From Lignipirellula cremea (GTDB lineage Bacteria > Planctomycetota > Planctomycetia > Pirellulales > Pirellulaceae): a DNA stretch of 64,000 nt. The position numbers and the translations under genes were made by a program. Under the pieces are notes generated by a model. It had not been told where the DNA came from. It ran no database searches and saw only the letters and a list, made by a program, of their open reading frames with translations. Positions 18,012 to 28,326 of this stretch are shown here, in pieces; positions within the stretch are counted from its first letter, which is position 1; each line of letters begins with the position of its first letter. The stretch covers positions 5,747,001-5,811,000 of the forward strand of contig NZ_CP036433.1 of NCBI RefSeq assembly GCF_007751035.1, given 5' to 3'.

Positions 18012-19517
18012 ATGCCGTACCGAAACGATCTTCAATGCACCAAAAGCCCTCGAGTCCCGACGACCGGGCGACTGCTTCCCGGCCTGCTCGCCATGCTGCT
18101 GCTCGCTGGCATTCAGCAGGCCGTCCAGGCGGCGGACGCCTCGGCGGAACGCTCGCCCAACATTGTGGTGATCTTTATCGACGACATGGCGTACGCCGAT
18201 ATCGGTCCTTTCGGGGCGACCGGTTACTCCACGCCGCACCTGGATCAGATGGCGAAAGAGGGGGCAAAGTTCACCGACTTTGTCGTGTCGTCCGCGGTCT
18301 GTTCGGCCTCCCGTTCCGCCCTGCTGACCGGCTGTTATCATCGCCGGATCGGGTTCGCCGGCGCCCTGGGGCCGAGCGCGAATCATGGCATCAGCGACGA
18401 CGAAGTCACGCTGGCGGAACTTTGCAAACAGAAGGGCTATGCGACCGCCTGTTTTGGGAAGTGGCACCTGGGACATCACCCGCGTTTCCTGCCGACCAGC
18501 CATGGCTTTGACGAGTACTTCGGCCTGCCGTATTCCAACGATATGTGGCCCTACCATCCCACCGCCAAATTCCCCCCGCTGCCGCTCATCGAAGGGGTCA
18601 AGGTCATCAACAGCAATGTGACGGGCGCCGACCAGGAGCAACTCACCACGCAGTACACCGAGAAGGCGGTCGACTTTATTCATCGCCACAAGGACCAGCC
18701 GTTTCTGCTGTACCTGCCGCACAGCATGGTGCATGTGCCGCTGTATGTATCGGACAAATTCAAAGGGAAAAGCGAACGCGGCCTGTTCGGCGACGTGGTG
18801 ATGGAAGTCGACTGGTCGGTGGGCCAGGTGATGGACGCCCTGAAGAAGAACGGCATTGACGACCAGACGCTGGTGATCTTCACCTCGGACAATGGTCCCT
18901 GGCTCAGCTATGGCGACCATGCCGGCTCTTCGGGGCCGCTCCGGGAAGGGAAGGGAACCGAGTTTGAAGGCGGCATCCGCGAGCCAACCCTGATGCGCTG
19001 GCCCGGCAAGATTCCGGCCGGTCTGTTTTGCGACGAGCTGGCTTCGACGATCGACATTCTGCCGACGGTCGCCAAACTGATCGGCGCCCAACTGCCCGAC
19101 CATAAAATCGATGGCAAGGATATTCGCCCGCTGATGTTTGGCAAAAAGGACGCCGTGTCCCCGCATGCCGCGTTCTACTGCTACTACAGCGGCGGCGAGC
19201 TCCAGGCGGTGCGCGATCGCCAGTGGAAGCTGTTCTTCCCGCACCGGTATCGCACCCTCAACGGTCGGCCGGGCGGAACAGGCGGTACGCCGGTCAACTA
19301 TGACCACACCATGACCGGCCTGGAGCTTTACGATCTTAAGAACGATGTGGGCGAAACCAGGAATGTCGCCGACGAGCACCCCGAGATTGTCAAGCGACTG
19401 CAGCAGGCGGCCGAGGCGGCGCGCGCCGAGCTGGGCGACAAGCTGACCGGGCAAAAAGGAGCTGGCGTGCGACCCGCAGGCCAGATGCAACCGGACGATG
19501 TTCGGCTGAAGTGGTAG
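18012..19517 (+). CDS. Secreted arylsulfatase-type sulfatase
   Basis: 501 residues from ATG 18012; the frame begins at 17979. A signal peptide ([19 protein letters not shown]) precedes the type I sulfatase domain. [10 protein letters not shown] supplies metal aspartates, and CSASR at residues 97-101 is the C-x-A-x-R core whose cysteine is converted to formylglycine. [10 protein letters not shown] and FTSDNGPW are further active-site blocks. It hydrolyses sulfate esters in the periplasm or outside the cell. No formylglycine-generating enzyme is in the window. The substrate is unknown. The gene stands alone. Confidence 0.93.
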   Translation: MPYRNDLQCTKSPRVPTTGRLLPGLLAMLLLAGIQQAVQAADASAERSPNIVVIFIDDMAYADIGPFGATGYSTPHLDQMAKEGAKFTDFVVSSAVCSASRSALLTGCYHRRIGFAGALGPSANHGISDDEVTLAELCKQKGYATACFGKWHLGHHPRFLPTSHGFDEYFGLPYSNDMWPYHPTAKFPPLPLIEGVKVINSNVTGADQEQLTTQYTEKAVDFIHRHKDQPFLLYLPHSMVHVPLYVSDKFKGKSERGLFGDVVMEVDWSVGQVMDALKKNGIDDQTLVIFTSDNGPWLSYGDHAGSSGPLREGKGTEFEGGIREPTLMRWPGKIPAGLFCDELASTIDILPTVAKLIGAQLPDHKIDGKDIRPLMFGKKDAVSPHAAFYCYYSGGELQAVRDRQWKLFFPHRYRTLNGRPGGTGGTPVNYDHTMTGLELYDLKNDVGETRNVADEHPEIVKRLQQAAEAARAELGDKLTGQKGAGVRPAGQMQPDDVRLKW

Positions 19518-19709
19518 CCGCCGGAAGCGATCATCGCCTGAGCAAGCAGGCGGTATCGGTCAGCCCCAAAGAAAAAGCCCGGCTGTCAGAAAATTCAGGC
19601 GCCGGGCAAGGCGACGCCGCTGGAACGCGGCGTCGACGGAAAGATTGCGGAGCGGGAACAAAAGGGCGTCTCTACGGCCCTTTCTTCCGCGGCCCGTTCG
19701 GGAGCGAGA

Positions 19710-20819
19710 TTACTTGTCGTTCGACTGGCGGTCGGAGACCTCGCTGCCTAGCGCCAGGCCGTCGGCTTTGCGCCAGATCGAGACATCGAGCTCTTCGGCG
19801 CCCTTCTTCAGGTTCTTGATAAGCGGCAGGACGACCGAAGCCGGCAGCGAATAGGTCGAGACGCGTCCCGCCCTGGCGATGTTGATGCCGACTGCTTTGC
19901 CATCGAGATCGACGAGCGGACCGCCGCAATCCTGGGGGCGGAGAACGCTGTCGTGTTCAATGGCCGCCGGGAAACCGGTGCGGCGTTCGCTTAAATCGCC
20001 GCCTAGCGAATTCTGGAAATCGCGGCGTTTGTCCGATTCGTCGAACATGCTGCGATTGCCCAGGGTGGCGGCCAGCTCAATCGACTTTTCGTTCCGCAGT
20101 ACTTTCAGCTTGAGGATCTCTCCCGGCTGGAAGGTGCGGACGTAGCGGATCAGTTCTTCGCGGGTTTTGACCAGCTGGCCGTTCACCATGGTGACGATAT
20201 CGTTCACCAGCAAACCGGCGCGTTCGGCGCCGGAGCCGGGCATCACCTGGTCGATGCGAGGTCCTTTGTCGTCCTGGTCGAGGAGGATTCCGAGGATGCC
20301 GCTGGGGGCTTCGATCTCGCGAGAAATAGCGCCGACCACGCCAATGCTGATCGGCAGTTCGCCGGGACCAGGCGTGGCGAGCCAGCTGCCGGCCAGCGGT
20401 TCGTCGGCGGTCCGCCACTGAATGACGGGCAGATCCTTGGCTTCGATTTTCAGTAACGCCAGGTCAGTTTCGCGATGCACGCCCAGCAGTTCGGCCGGAA
20501 GTTTCTCGCCGCTGTCCAGTTCACAAACCAGGGCGCCGTGGAGCTCGCTGGCTTTGGTAATGATGTATCCGGCCGTGTCAACAATGGCGCCCAGGGCGGC
20601 TGGTTTGCCGTCGTTAATCACAATGACGGTGCTGCGTTTCGGGGTGGCGACCACGTCGCGAAAAGCAGTCAACACCGTGCGATGATTGCGTTCATTCTTG
20701 CTGACGCGCTGGGCGCTGGCAAAGCTGGCTCCCCCTAGCGATAAACAGAGGACCATCGACAGAATGCAGGTCCGTCGAAACTCTGCGCGGTGAACGAGTG
20801 AGGCGATCGACATATTCAT
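19710..20819 (-). CDS. Catalytically degenerate trypsin-like protein with nested PDZ domain
   Basis: 369 residues from ATG 20819, with a signal peptide ending near ASFASA. Trypsin-like segments are recognisable (ALGAIVDTAGYIITKASEL, ETDLALLKIE), but the histidine position in IITKASEL is not His, and the serine block GNSGGPL is QDCGGPL, a Cys in place of Ser. The aspartate is kept. A PDZ domain (about 185-265) sits between the strand SIGVVGAISRE and the block AAIEHDSVLRPQDCGGPL, inside the protease fold rather than after it. The active-looking relative is encoded 130 bp upstream on the same strand. Probably a periplasmic pseudoprotease, or a cysteine variant. Confidence 0.85.
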   Translation of the reverse strand: MNMSIASLVHRAEFRRTCILSMVLCLSLGGASFASAQRVSKNERNHRTVLTAFRDVVATPKRSTVIVINDGKPAALGAIVDTAGYIITKASELHGALVCELDSGEKLPAELLGVHRETDLALLKIEAKDLPVIQWRTADEPLAGSWLATPGPGELPISIGVVGAISREIEAPSGILGILLDQDDKGPRIDQVMPGSGAERAGLLVNDIVTMVNGQLVKTREELIRYVRTFQPGEILKLKVLRNEKSIELAATLGNRSMFDESDKRRDFQNSLGGDLSERRTGFPAAIEHDSVLRPQDCGGPLVDLDGKAVGINIARAGRVSTYSLPASVVLPLIKNLKKGAEELDVSIWRKADGLALGSEVSDRQSNDK

Positions 20820-20949
20820 AAAGCTGGGATCCTTGCGCAGTAAGAATAGACGGCAATCAGGAGGGGAGTTCAAAAACAGGGTCGCGGCTCACGGCCACTC
20901 GCCGCCAGATGAGCTCTGGTGAAGACGGCCGGCTGCTGGAGTTCGGGGT

Positions 20950-22002
20950 TTATTCGCGGACTCCGATGGTCATTTCCAGGCGAATCGTTTCGCCGTCGCG
21001 AAGCACTTCGATCGGCACGCGGTCGCCAGGGCTTTTGCGACCAACGAACGTAGCCAGGGAAGCAAAGTCGGTGACTTTCTCGCCGTCGAATTTGGTGAGA
21101 ATATCGCCCTCTTTGATGCCGGCCTTGTCAGCGGGGGCGTCGGGATAAACGCGGGCAATGATGGCCTTGTCGGAATTGGGGTCGCCTTGCACGCCGATGT
21201 ACGGACCGCCGTCGTCGAGGGAGCCCCACTCTTCGCTGGCGGCGAGGCGATCCCAGGTATCTCGAAAGCTGTTGACCGGCACGTGCATGTTGGCCGTCAG
21301 GGGACTGCCGATCCGACTGTGGATGGCGATGACTTCTCCGTCGGCGTTAAACAGCGGTCCGCCCGAGTCGCCGCCGACCAGGGTGCAGTCGGTCGACATG
21401 ACCGTATTGCGATTGGTCAGGACACGTCCCAGGCGAACAACGGGCTGGCGTCCCTCCTGGTAACCGTTGGGATGGCCGATCGCGATGACCCACTGACCGA
21501 TTTTAACTTTGGTGGAATCTCCCTGCTCGGCGAACTGCAGTTTCTCGCCGTCTTTCAGGCTGATCTTCATCAGGCCCGAATCAACGCCGCGATTGACGCC
21601 CAGGGTTTTTCCCCGGCGGGTGCTGCCGTCGGGGAAGATAAAGGTTACGGTGCGGCCGGGCTTGCCGTTCACGTGGGCTGCGGTCAGCACGAAGCCGTCT
21701 TCGCTGATCACGACGCCGCTGCCCTGGGCCGAGCCGACCCGAACGCCGACGACTGTTTCGTTCACCTTTTTGACGACTTCGTGAACGCGGTCCTGCATCG
21801 CTTTCAAGTCGGCGACGCTCGCAGGCGTTGAGCCCGCAAAGATGGTTTCCACGTCGGCGTCTTTAGCGGAGACGGTCGCGGCTGAGGACAAGCAAAGAAT
21901 GATTATCGCCAGCTGGAGTCTCAAAGCACCCTTTCCCCGTTCGATCTGGGTCCTGGAGAAAACTCTGCGACCTTGAAACCAGCGAAAAGTGGATTGGGGC
22001 AT
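20950..22002 (-). CDS. HtrA/DegP-like S1C serine protease with PDZ domain
   Basis: 350 residues from ATG 22002 (MPQSTFRWFQGRR); the frame opens at 22152. A hydrophobic export segment (LQLAIIILCLSSAATVSA) is followed by the trypsin fold with all three catalytic residues: His in LTAAHV, Asp in GVDSGLMKI and Ser in GGDSGGPL. One PDZ domain follows (about 255-345, YIGVQGDPNSDKAIIARVYP). It acts in the periplasm in protein quality control or signalling. The next gene downstream is the dead paralogue, probably in the same transcript, so the pair may act as enzyme and regulator. Confidence 0.9.
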   Translation of the reverse strand: MPQSTFRWFQGRRVFSRTQIERGKGALRLQLAIIILCLSSAATVSAKDADVETIFAGSTPASVADLKAMQDRVHEVVKKVNETVVGVRVGSAQGSGVVISEDGFVLTAAHVNGKPGRTVTFIFPDGSTRRGKTLGVNRGVDSGLMKISLKDGEKLQFAEQGDSTKVKIGQWVIAIGHPNGYQEGRQPVVRLGRVLTNRNTVMSTDCTLVGGDSGGPLFNADGEVIAIHSRIGSPLTANMHVPVNSFRDTWDRLAASEEWGSLDDGGPYIGVQGDPNSDKAIIARVYPDAPADKAGIKEGDILTKFDGEKVTDFASLATFVGRKSPGDRVPIEVLRDGETIRLEMTIGVRE

Positions 22003-22234
22003 AGGTTCTTTCCTGCGACGACTGCCAGATTCGAAATCGCGGCAAACCAGGGTGGTGGGCCAGGCGGGTAGCGATTCATATTCCAAGTAGTTAATAATAT
22101 CGTATTTGACGGAATAAATCCCCTCAACTGCAAAAACCTCGCCAGGTTCCATTTGTTCTGCGAAATCCGTCCCTGCCAGGGGACTGGCCGATCAGCACTC
22201 TGGCGCCGTGAAAACAAGCGTTCAGGAGTCGATC

Positions 22235-23113
22235 ATGCCGAAATTAGTCATTGGTTGCGGGTACCTGGGAGAACGGGCGGCGCAGCGCTGGTCCGACGAA
22301 GGACATTTGGTCTACGCCATGACTCGCAGCGCCGAGCGCGCCAAGGTATTTGAGGCCCGCGGCTGGAAAGCGCTGGTCGCGGATGTGGCCGAACCAGACA
22401 CCCTGCAGGTGCTGGCCGACTTGCCGCCGCTGGATACCGTTCTGTTCGCCGTAGGCTACGACCGCAGCGCGGGCCGCGACATCGCCGAGGTGTATGTCGA
22501 CGGCCTGGCGAATGTGCTCAAGGCTTTCAGCGGGCCGCAGGCGGTTTCGCGTTTTCTCTACATCAGCTCCACAGGCGTGTATCGCCAAAGCCAGGGCGAA
22601 GCGGTGAATGAATTGTCGCCCTGTGAGCCAACACGCGAAGGCGGAAAAGCTTGCCTGGCGGCTGAGAACCTCCTCGCCCGGCATCCGCTGGGAGCACGCA
22701 GCGTGATCCTGCGTTTGGCGGGAATCTATGGACCGGGTCGCGTGCCCCGCAGGGCGGAGATCCTCGCCGGCGAACCGTTACCGGCGCCCAGCAACGGCCA
22801 CTTGAATCTGATCCATGTCGACGACGCCGTGAGCGTGGTGCTGCAGGCCGAAGCCCATGCTCCGCTGCCGCGGTTGTACGTGGTCAGCGACGGCGCGCCG
22901 GTGCTACGGCGGGAGTATTACGCCGAAGTCGCCCGGGCTTATGGAGCAGCGCCGCCTACGTTCTGCGAACCGGAGCCCGACTCGCCTGCCGCGCAGCGGG
23001 CCGCCGGGGACAAGCGGATTGATGCTTCGCTCATGCGGAAGGAGCTGCCGATCGAATGGCAGTATCCTTCGTATCGCGAAGGGCTGGCCGCCCATTGCCG
23101 GCCCGCCGATTGA
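22235..23113 (+). CDS. NAD(P)-dependent epimerase/dehydratase (extended SDR)
   Basis: 292 residues from ATG 22235, with AGGAG about 7 bases upstream. VIGCGYLGERAAQ is a Rossmann start of the G-x-G-x-x-G type. FLYISSTGVY carries the SDR serine and tyrosine region, although the usual YxxxK is not clear. RLAGIYGPGR and HVDDAVSVVLQA are typical of the YeeZ-like branch. It probably oxidises, reduces or epimerises a nucleotide sugar or similar substrate. It stands alone between divergent neighbours; its stop is 19 bp from the convergent RND gene. Confidence 0.85.
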   Translation: MPKLVIGCGYLGERAAQRWSDEGHLVYAMTRSAERAKVFEARGWKALVADVAEPDTLQVLADLPPLDTVLFAVGYDRSAGRDIAEVYVDGLANVLKAFSGPQAVSRFLYISSTGVYRQSQGEAVNELSPCEPTREGGKACLAAENLLARHPLGARSVILRLAGIYGPGRVPRRAEILAGEPLPAPSNGHLNLIHVDDAVSVVLQAEAHAPLPRLYVVSDGAPVLRREYYAEVARAYGAAPPTFCEPEPDSPAAQRAAGDKRIDASLMRKELPIEWQYPSYREGLAAHCRPAD

Positions 23114-23132
23114 CGTCGATCGCTTCCGGCGT

Positions 23133-26100
23133 TTACTCCGCCTGGGCGACAGCCAGTTCGGCGTCTTCTTCAGCGGCCGGTTCCTCTTCCCGAGCGGCCG
23201 GGGCGCGGTAGAAAAGATTGCCGAAGTCGTCGAAGATCGAATAGAACACGGGGACCGCCACCAGAGTCAGCAGCAGCGACAACGTTTGCCCGCCGACGAC
23301 CAGCACCGCAATGGAACGGCGTTCCTCTGCTCCGGGTCCAGTGGCGATCAGCAGCGGGAGCATGCCGGCGATGAAGGAGATGGCCGTCATCAGAATGGGC
23401 CGCAACCGGTCGCGATTCGCCTGGAAGATCGCTTCATCCCGCGGCATGCCGTCCTGCCGCAACTGGTTCATATGATCGATCTGCAGGATGGCGGCCTTTT
23501 TGACCACGCCAAAGAGCACCAGGATCCCCAGCGCGGAAAACAGGTTGAGCGTTTCCCCGCCCAGCCACAGACTGAACAGCCCGAACGGCACCGCGATCGG
23601 CAGCGAAAGCAGAATCGTGAGCGGATGGATAAAGTGCTCGTACTGCGCCGCCAGCACGATGTACATGAAGACGAAAGACAGCAACAACGTCCAGAAGAAA
23701 TCGTCGAGCGTCTCCTCAAGCTCTCGCCCTCGCCCTAGCACCTGGTTGGAATAACCTGGCGGCAGGCCGACTTCGACCGCCGCCGCCCGCAGCGCCGTGA
23801 GACGGTCCGCCAGGGCATAGCCGGAATCCACATTCGCCCTGACGGCCACCATGCGTTGGCGATCAAAACGGTCGATTCGCGAAGGGCTGTAGCCTTCTTC
23901 AAAACGCACCAGGTTATCAAGCCGGGTGAGAGCCACGGCGTCGTCGCTGGCGCCCAGTCCCGACATCAGCGGCTGGTCGTACAGGGAATTCGCCGGGGAC
24001 TGGGCCGGCACATACAGTTGCGAGATGGAAGCCGGATCGCCCCGATCAACGCCGACCAGGCGCAGCTCCACATCGTAAGCGTCGTCGGCCTGGTCGTCGT
24101 AAAAGCGAGAGACCCGATCGTCGCCGCCCACGGCGATGCGCAGCGTCTCCGCGATGGCCTGGATATCAACGCCCATAACGGCCGCCCGTTCGCGATCGAT
24201 GTGCGCTAGCAGGTTCGGCTTGTCGATGCGCAAGGTCGTATCGGCGTCGACAATGCCGGGAATCTGAGAGGCCTTTTCACGCAAGCGATCGCTGTATTCG
24301 GCCAGCGTTTTCAGGCTGGGACCGGTCGTAATAAAGTCGATATCGACCGGCGCCCCCTGCCGGAAAGAAGTCAAGTTACGGACCGACGCCCGCAGTTCGG
24401 GCTGGTCGCGAAAAACGTTTCGCACCGCCTGCATTTTGACGCGCTGGTTGTAGTTTCCGGCGAAAGCCTGGGCGGGATCGCCTTGCCAGCAGGCCTTCCA
24501 CAGTCGCGACAGCGAAAAAGTGCGTTGCTCAAAATTCTCCAGCTGCACGTACAACTGGGCGCTGTTGGCGCTGCGGATACTGCCGGCGGCGGCGCCGATG
24601 GTGGAGAGCACATGGGTGATCCCCTCGATGGAGCGAATCTCCGTTTCGACTTCGTCCAGCACCCGTTCCATCGCGCTGGGCGTGGCGCCTTCGGGAGCAT
24701 AGATCCGCACCTGAAACTCGCCTTCGTCGACGTTGGTCGGAATGTAATCCTGTTTCACCAGCGAATACAGCGGCACATTCGACGCCATCACCACCAGCGC
24801 CACCGCCACCACGGCCCAGCGAAAGCGGAGCGACAGCCGCAGGCACAGCATGTACGAAGACTCGAGCAGACCGTAAAAACCGCGACGGGAACCGGCCGTG
24901 CCGCCCGCGACGGGAACGGCCGGGCGCAGCATGCGGCTGCACATCATCGGGGTGAGCGTGAAGCTGACCAGCATCGAGATCAAAATGGCGACGGTCGCCG
25001 TAATGCCAAACTGGAACAGCAAACGCCCTGTCACGCTCGACAGGAACGACACCGGCAGGAATACAATCACCAGGGACAGGGTCGTGGCCAGCACCGCCAT
25101 GCCGATTTCCCGCGTACCGCGAATCGCCGCGGCGACCGGCGGCAATCCTTTTTCTTCAATCATGCGGAAGACGTTCTCCAGCACCACAATCGCGTCGTCG
25201 ATCACCACGCCGACCATCAACACCAGGGCCAGCATCGTCACATTGTTGAGCGAGAAATCGAGCGCCTTCATCACGGCGAACGCGCCAATAATCGAGGTCG
25301 GAATGGCGACCGCTGCGATCAGCGTGGAACGCCAGGACCGCATGAAGAGCAGCACCACAATGCTGGCCAGAATACTGCCGGTCACCAGGTGGTTCTGGAT
25401 CTCGTGCATGGCGGCGTGAATATATCTCGACTGGTCCTGCAGGACATTAATCTGTACATCGGCCGGCAGAAGTTCCTGCGCCTTGCTCAGCCGCTCCTTG
25501 ATCGCCTCGATGACTTCGACCGTGTTCTCCCCGGACTGCCGCTGGATTTCCAGGACCACGGCGGGCTGGCCGTCGAAGCGGGCGGCCGTGCGGATCTCCT
25601 TCTGCAGATCCAGCGCCTCGCCCAGGTCGGCAATGCGCACCGGCACGCCGTCGATCGTGTTCACCACCAGGTCGTTGAACTCCCGGGCGCTGGGCACCCG
25701 GCCCAGCGTGCGCAGGCTTAACTCGCGAGATCCCGCGTCGACCCGGCCGCCAGGGATTTCTGCATTCTGCGTGACCAGCGCCTGGCGGACTTCGATAATC
25801 GAGAGCCGATGGGCGGCCAGCCGATCGGCTTCGATGTTGACCTGGATCGCGCGGTCGGTGGCGCCTTTGATCTCCACTTCGCCCACGCCCCGCGCGCTCT
25901 CGATCACGCTTTTGACATAGCGGTCGGCCAGGAAGAACAGTTCGCGGCCCGAACGGTCTCCCGACACGACCAGCGACATGATCGGCGTGTCGTCGAGATC
26001 CTGCTTGCGCACAATCGGCGGATCAATGCCGGGCGGCAACCGGGAGAGCACGCTGGCCACCGCATCGCGTACGTCCTGCGTGGCGGTATCGATATCCCGT

Positions 26101-26396
26101 TCCAGCTCAAACGTCAAAAAGACCACACAGGCGCCGTCATTGGTAATCGAACGCTGTTCGCGCAGACCAGCGACCGTGGCCACTGCGTCTTCCAGCACCT
26201 GGGTGACTTCCGACTCCACCTCAGCCGAGGCCGAACCCGGATACGACGCCCAGACCCGCACGGTCGGCATGTCGATGTTGGGGTAACGGTCCACCCCCAG
26301 CTGCATGTAGGAAACGGAGCCCGCTACCACCAGGGCGACGATCAACATCACCGCAAACACAGGGCGACGTACGCAAACTTCAGCTAACCATTGCAA
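23133..26396 (-). CDS. RND efflux pump inner-membrane transporter (HAE1/AcrB-like)
   Basis: 1087 residues. No ATG is available; TTG at 26396 follows GGGAG by about 10 bases and gives the standard RND start QWLAEVCVRRPVFAVMLIVA. Another TTG lies at 26429. Two halves each have a large periplasmic loop and a block of membrane helices, 12 in total. LVLMVGVVIDDAIVVLENVF in TM4 carries the paired aspartates of the proton relay. The C-terminus ends with an acidic tail. It exports drugs or other hydrophobic compounds using the proton gradient. The adaptor gene is 218 bp upstream on the same strand; no TolC-type outer membrane gene is here. Confidence 0.93.
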   Translation of the reverse strand: MQWLAEVCVRRPVFAVMLIVALVVAGSVSYMQLGVDRYPNIDMPTVRVWASYPGSASAEVESEVTQVLEDAVATVAGLREQRSITNDGACVVFLTFELERDIDTATQDVRDAVASVLSRLPPGIDPPIVRKQDLDDTPIMSLVVSGDRSGRELFFLADRYVKSVIESARGVGEVEIKGATDRAIQVNIEADRLAAHRLSIIEVRQALVTQNAEIPGGRVDAGSRELSLRTLGRVPSAREFNDLVVNTIDGVPVRIADLGEALDLQKEIRTAARFDGQPAVVLEIQRQSGENTVEVIEAIKERLSKAQELLPADVQINVLQDQSRYIHAAMHEIQNHLVTGSILASIVVLLFMRSWRSTLIAAVAIPTSIIGAFAVMKALDFSLNNVTMLALVLMVGVVIDDAIVVLENVFRMIEEKGLPPVAAAIRGTREIGMAVLATTLSLVIVFLPVSFLSSVTGRLLFQFGITATVAILISMLVSFTLTPMMCSRMLRPAVPVAGGTAGSRRGFYGLLESSYMLCLRLSLRFRWAVVAVALVVMASNVPLYSLVKQDYIPTNVDEGEFQVRIYAPEGATPSAMERVLDEVETEIRSIEGITHVLSTIGAAAGSIRSANSAQLYVQLENFEQRTFSLSRLWKACWQGDPAQAFAGNYNQRVKMQAVRNVFRDQPELRASVRNLTSFRQGAPVDIDFITTGPSLKTLAEYSDRLREKASQIPGIVDADTTLRIDKPNLLAHIDRERAAVMGVDIQAIAETLRIAVGGDDRVSRFYDDQADDAYDVELRLVGVDRGDPASISQLYVPAQSPANSLYDQPLMSGLGASDDAVALTRLDNLVRFEEGYSPSRIDRFDRQRMVAVRANVDSGYALADRLTALRAAAVEVGLPPGYSNQVLGRGRELEETLDDFFWTLLLSFVFMYIVLAAQYEHFIHPLTILLSLPIAVPFGLFSLWLGGETLNLFSALGILVLFGVVKKAAILQIDHMNQLRQDGMPRDEAIFQANRDRLRPILMTAISFIAGMLPLLIATGPGAEERRSIAVLVVGGQTLSLLLTLVAVPVFYSIFDDFGNLFYRAPAAREEEPAAEEDAELAVAQAE

Positions 26397-26614
26397 GAGA
26401 TAAACTCCCTGGCCGCAGGGGAAAAGCAAAGTCGCAAGCGACTCCGCTCAAAGGGAACTGACCTGTCGCGATCCAAACTTCCAGGCGAGTATTTCCAGGC
26501 GGGCGACAGGCTGGCTGCCGTTCTGTTTCACCTGGCTGCACTTGCAACGCGTGTCGCTTTGCCAACCGAGCACCGGCGCCGCAAGACAAGTACGTCAGAC
26601 ATTCATTCGGGTAT

Positions 26615-27877
26615 TCAACCGCCGGATTCCGAGACCACATGCATGGCGGGCGCCGGATCTTCCCGCACGGCGACGGCGGCGCCGGCTTTGCCGTCTTTGG
26701 AGTTCCGCACCACAAGGTCGCCCGGTTCCAGGCCGCTGAGGATCTCGATCCGATCTGCTTCCGCTCGACCCGTTTGTATCCGGCATTCGGCCGCTACCCC
26801 GTCGCGGACAACCCAGGCCTTTTGCACGCCGGCAAACTCCCGCACCGCCGAGAGCGGAATGGCCAACGCCTGGGCGTCCTCGTTAACGACAACGCGGGCC
26901 CTGGCGAACAGCCCGGCCTGCAGTCGCAGCTGGGGATTGGCGACGTCGGCTTCGATCCAGCGGGCCCGACTGGAAGCATTGATCAGCGGACTGATGCGCG
27001 ACACGCTGGCGATGATCGGCTGGGACTCCCCTTCCAGCTCGATACGGATCGTCTGACCGGGCTGGATGTCGCGGGCTTTCCGCTCCGGCACGCCGGCCGT
27101 AAATCGCAAGGTGTCGGTGCGGACAATCGTCACCAGTCCCTGCCCCACCTGAACGTACTCGCCGGGCGATACGTGCCGCTGGGAAACCACGCCGTCGTAG
27201 GGCGCCTTGATGACCGATTCGGTCAGTTGCTGGTTCGCGAGCGCCAACTCGGCCCGCTTGACGCCGATCAGGGCGATCTGCTCGCTTACCGCATTCAAAG
27301 AGGAACGGTAGCGTGCTTCGGCCGTTTTGAGTTGCGCCGACAGGCGTTCGTATTCGCTTTCGGTGACGATCTTCCGATCCAGCAATCCCTGAGCGCGGGA
27401 AAGATTGGCTCGGGCTTCATCAACCAGGGCCTGCTCCAGCATGACGCCCGGCGAGTTCTCACGGACGACATCGTGTTCCGACTGGTCAGGTGTCAGCCCG
27501 ATCGCCGAGCAGGACTGGTGCAGTTCTGCCGCCGCCTGGGCGACGCGGAGCTCCAGTTCGCGGCGATCCAGTTCCACCAGCACGTCGCCCTGGTGCACCG
27601 TGGCGCCAAGATCGACCTCGACCCGTTCCACCAGGCCGGGTAACCGGGAGCCAACCACCGATTGCTGGTCGCCCAGCAGGCTGCCCTGCAGGCGAACCGT
27701 ATCGGCCCAGGGCTGCCAGGAAATTTCGACCACCTCGACCTGTCGCGGCGGGCTGTTCGCTGACTGCGGAGCCGGCGCCTTGGAAGAAGCTGTCGGGCCT
27801 TCACAACCGCTTGCCGCCGCCAGGACGGCGATCAAAAACGCAGCGGCCGCGGGTTGCCCTGGGGATCTGGGAACCAT
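26615..27877 (-). CDS. RND periplasmic adaptor lipoprotein (membrane fusion protein)
   Basis: 420 residues from ATG 27877. A lipoprotein signal with lipobox AASGC near residue 25 anchors it to a membrane. Then come the barrel-sandwich/lipoyl half (VVGSRLPGLVERVEVDLGAT), a long coiled-coil hairpin (about 110-220) and the second lipoyl half (VIKAPYDGVVSQRHVSPGEY), followed by the beta-barrel and membrane-proximal domains. The coiled coil is longer than in AcrA-like proteins because of an insert (SAIGLTPDQSEHDVVRENSP). It links the RND transporter encoded next to it with an outer membrane channel. Confidence 0.92.
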   Translation of the reverse strand: MVPRSPGQPAAAAFLIAVLAAASGCEGPTASSKAPAPQSANSPPRQVEVVEISWQPWADTVRLQGSLLGDQQSVVGSRLPGLVERVEVDLGATVHQGDVLVELDRRELELRVAQAAAELHQSCSAIGLTPDQSEHDVVRENSPGVMLEQALVDEARANLSRAQGLLDRKIVTESEYERLSAQLKTAEARYRSSLNAVSEQIALIGVKRAELALANQQLTESVIKAPYDGVVSQRHVSPGEYVQVGQGLVTIVRTDTLRFTAGVPERKARDIQPGQTIRIELEGESQPIIASVSRISPLINASSRARWIEADVANPQLRLQAGLFARARVVVNEDAQALAIPLSAVREFAGVQKAWVVRDGVAAECRIQTGRAEADRIEILSGLEPGDLVVRNSKDGKAGAAVAVREDPAPAMHVVSESGG

Positions 27878-28326
27878 AAAAGCTTGCGGGCTGAAGGGAG
27901 GAAAATTCAGGTGGGAGCATGGGGCTTATGCCAGCCCTCCTACAACTACCGAAGCGGCCGGCGGTTGTCAATTATTATCTGTTGTCACAGGGAAAAATTT
28001 AGTAAACGCTGGTCGATGGATAGGATCGGAGGCATTACAACCCGACCGACCGTCACAGCCAGGCCCCAGAACGGCGATCCGCCTGCCAGGCAAGAGGAAA
28101 TGGCAACCGAAAGAGGGGGGCTTTCTCTGGGCGGGTTGACTAGAATACATTATCTCGTCTTGTTTGAATTCATCAAAAAGAAAGCTCGCGACTTGCGCCA
28201 AACGCTTTCACCAAAGGCTGCCAGCCTTTAAAATCCGTCCAACTCCAGCAGCCGTTTCGTGCGTCCACGTCGTACTGCGAAACGCTTCCTCACGTATTTC
28301 AGATCGCTGATTTTCAGGAAGCTTGT
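27878..28326. other. Divergent intergenic region
   Basis: 449 bases between the adaptor gene (leftward) and the receiver-ATPase gene (rightward). TTGTCA occurs twice at 27966 and 27979 within an AT-rich patch, and TTGACT lies at about 28137. Any of these could belong to promoters, but spacing to -10 boxes is poor. No gene seen. Confidence 0.35.

Noticed and set aside
17727-19490. Minus-strand ORF of 587 codons
   Set aside because: Antisense to the sulfatase, which has an intact active site.
24483-25721. Plus-strand ORF of 412 codons rich in Arg and His
   Set aside because: Antisense to the RND transporter; the His/Arg/Gln-rich text is a codon shadow.
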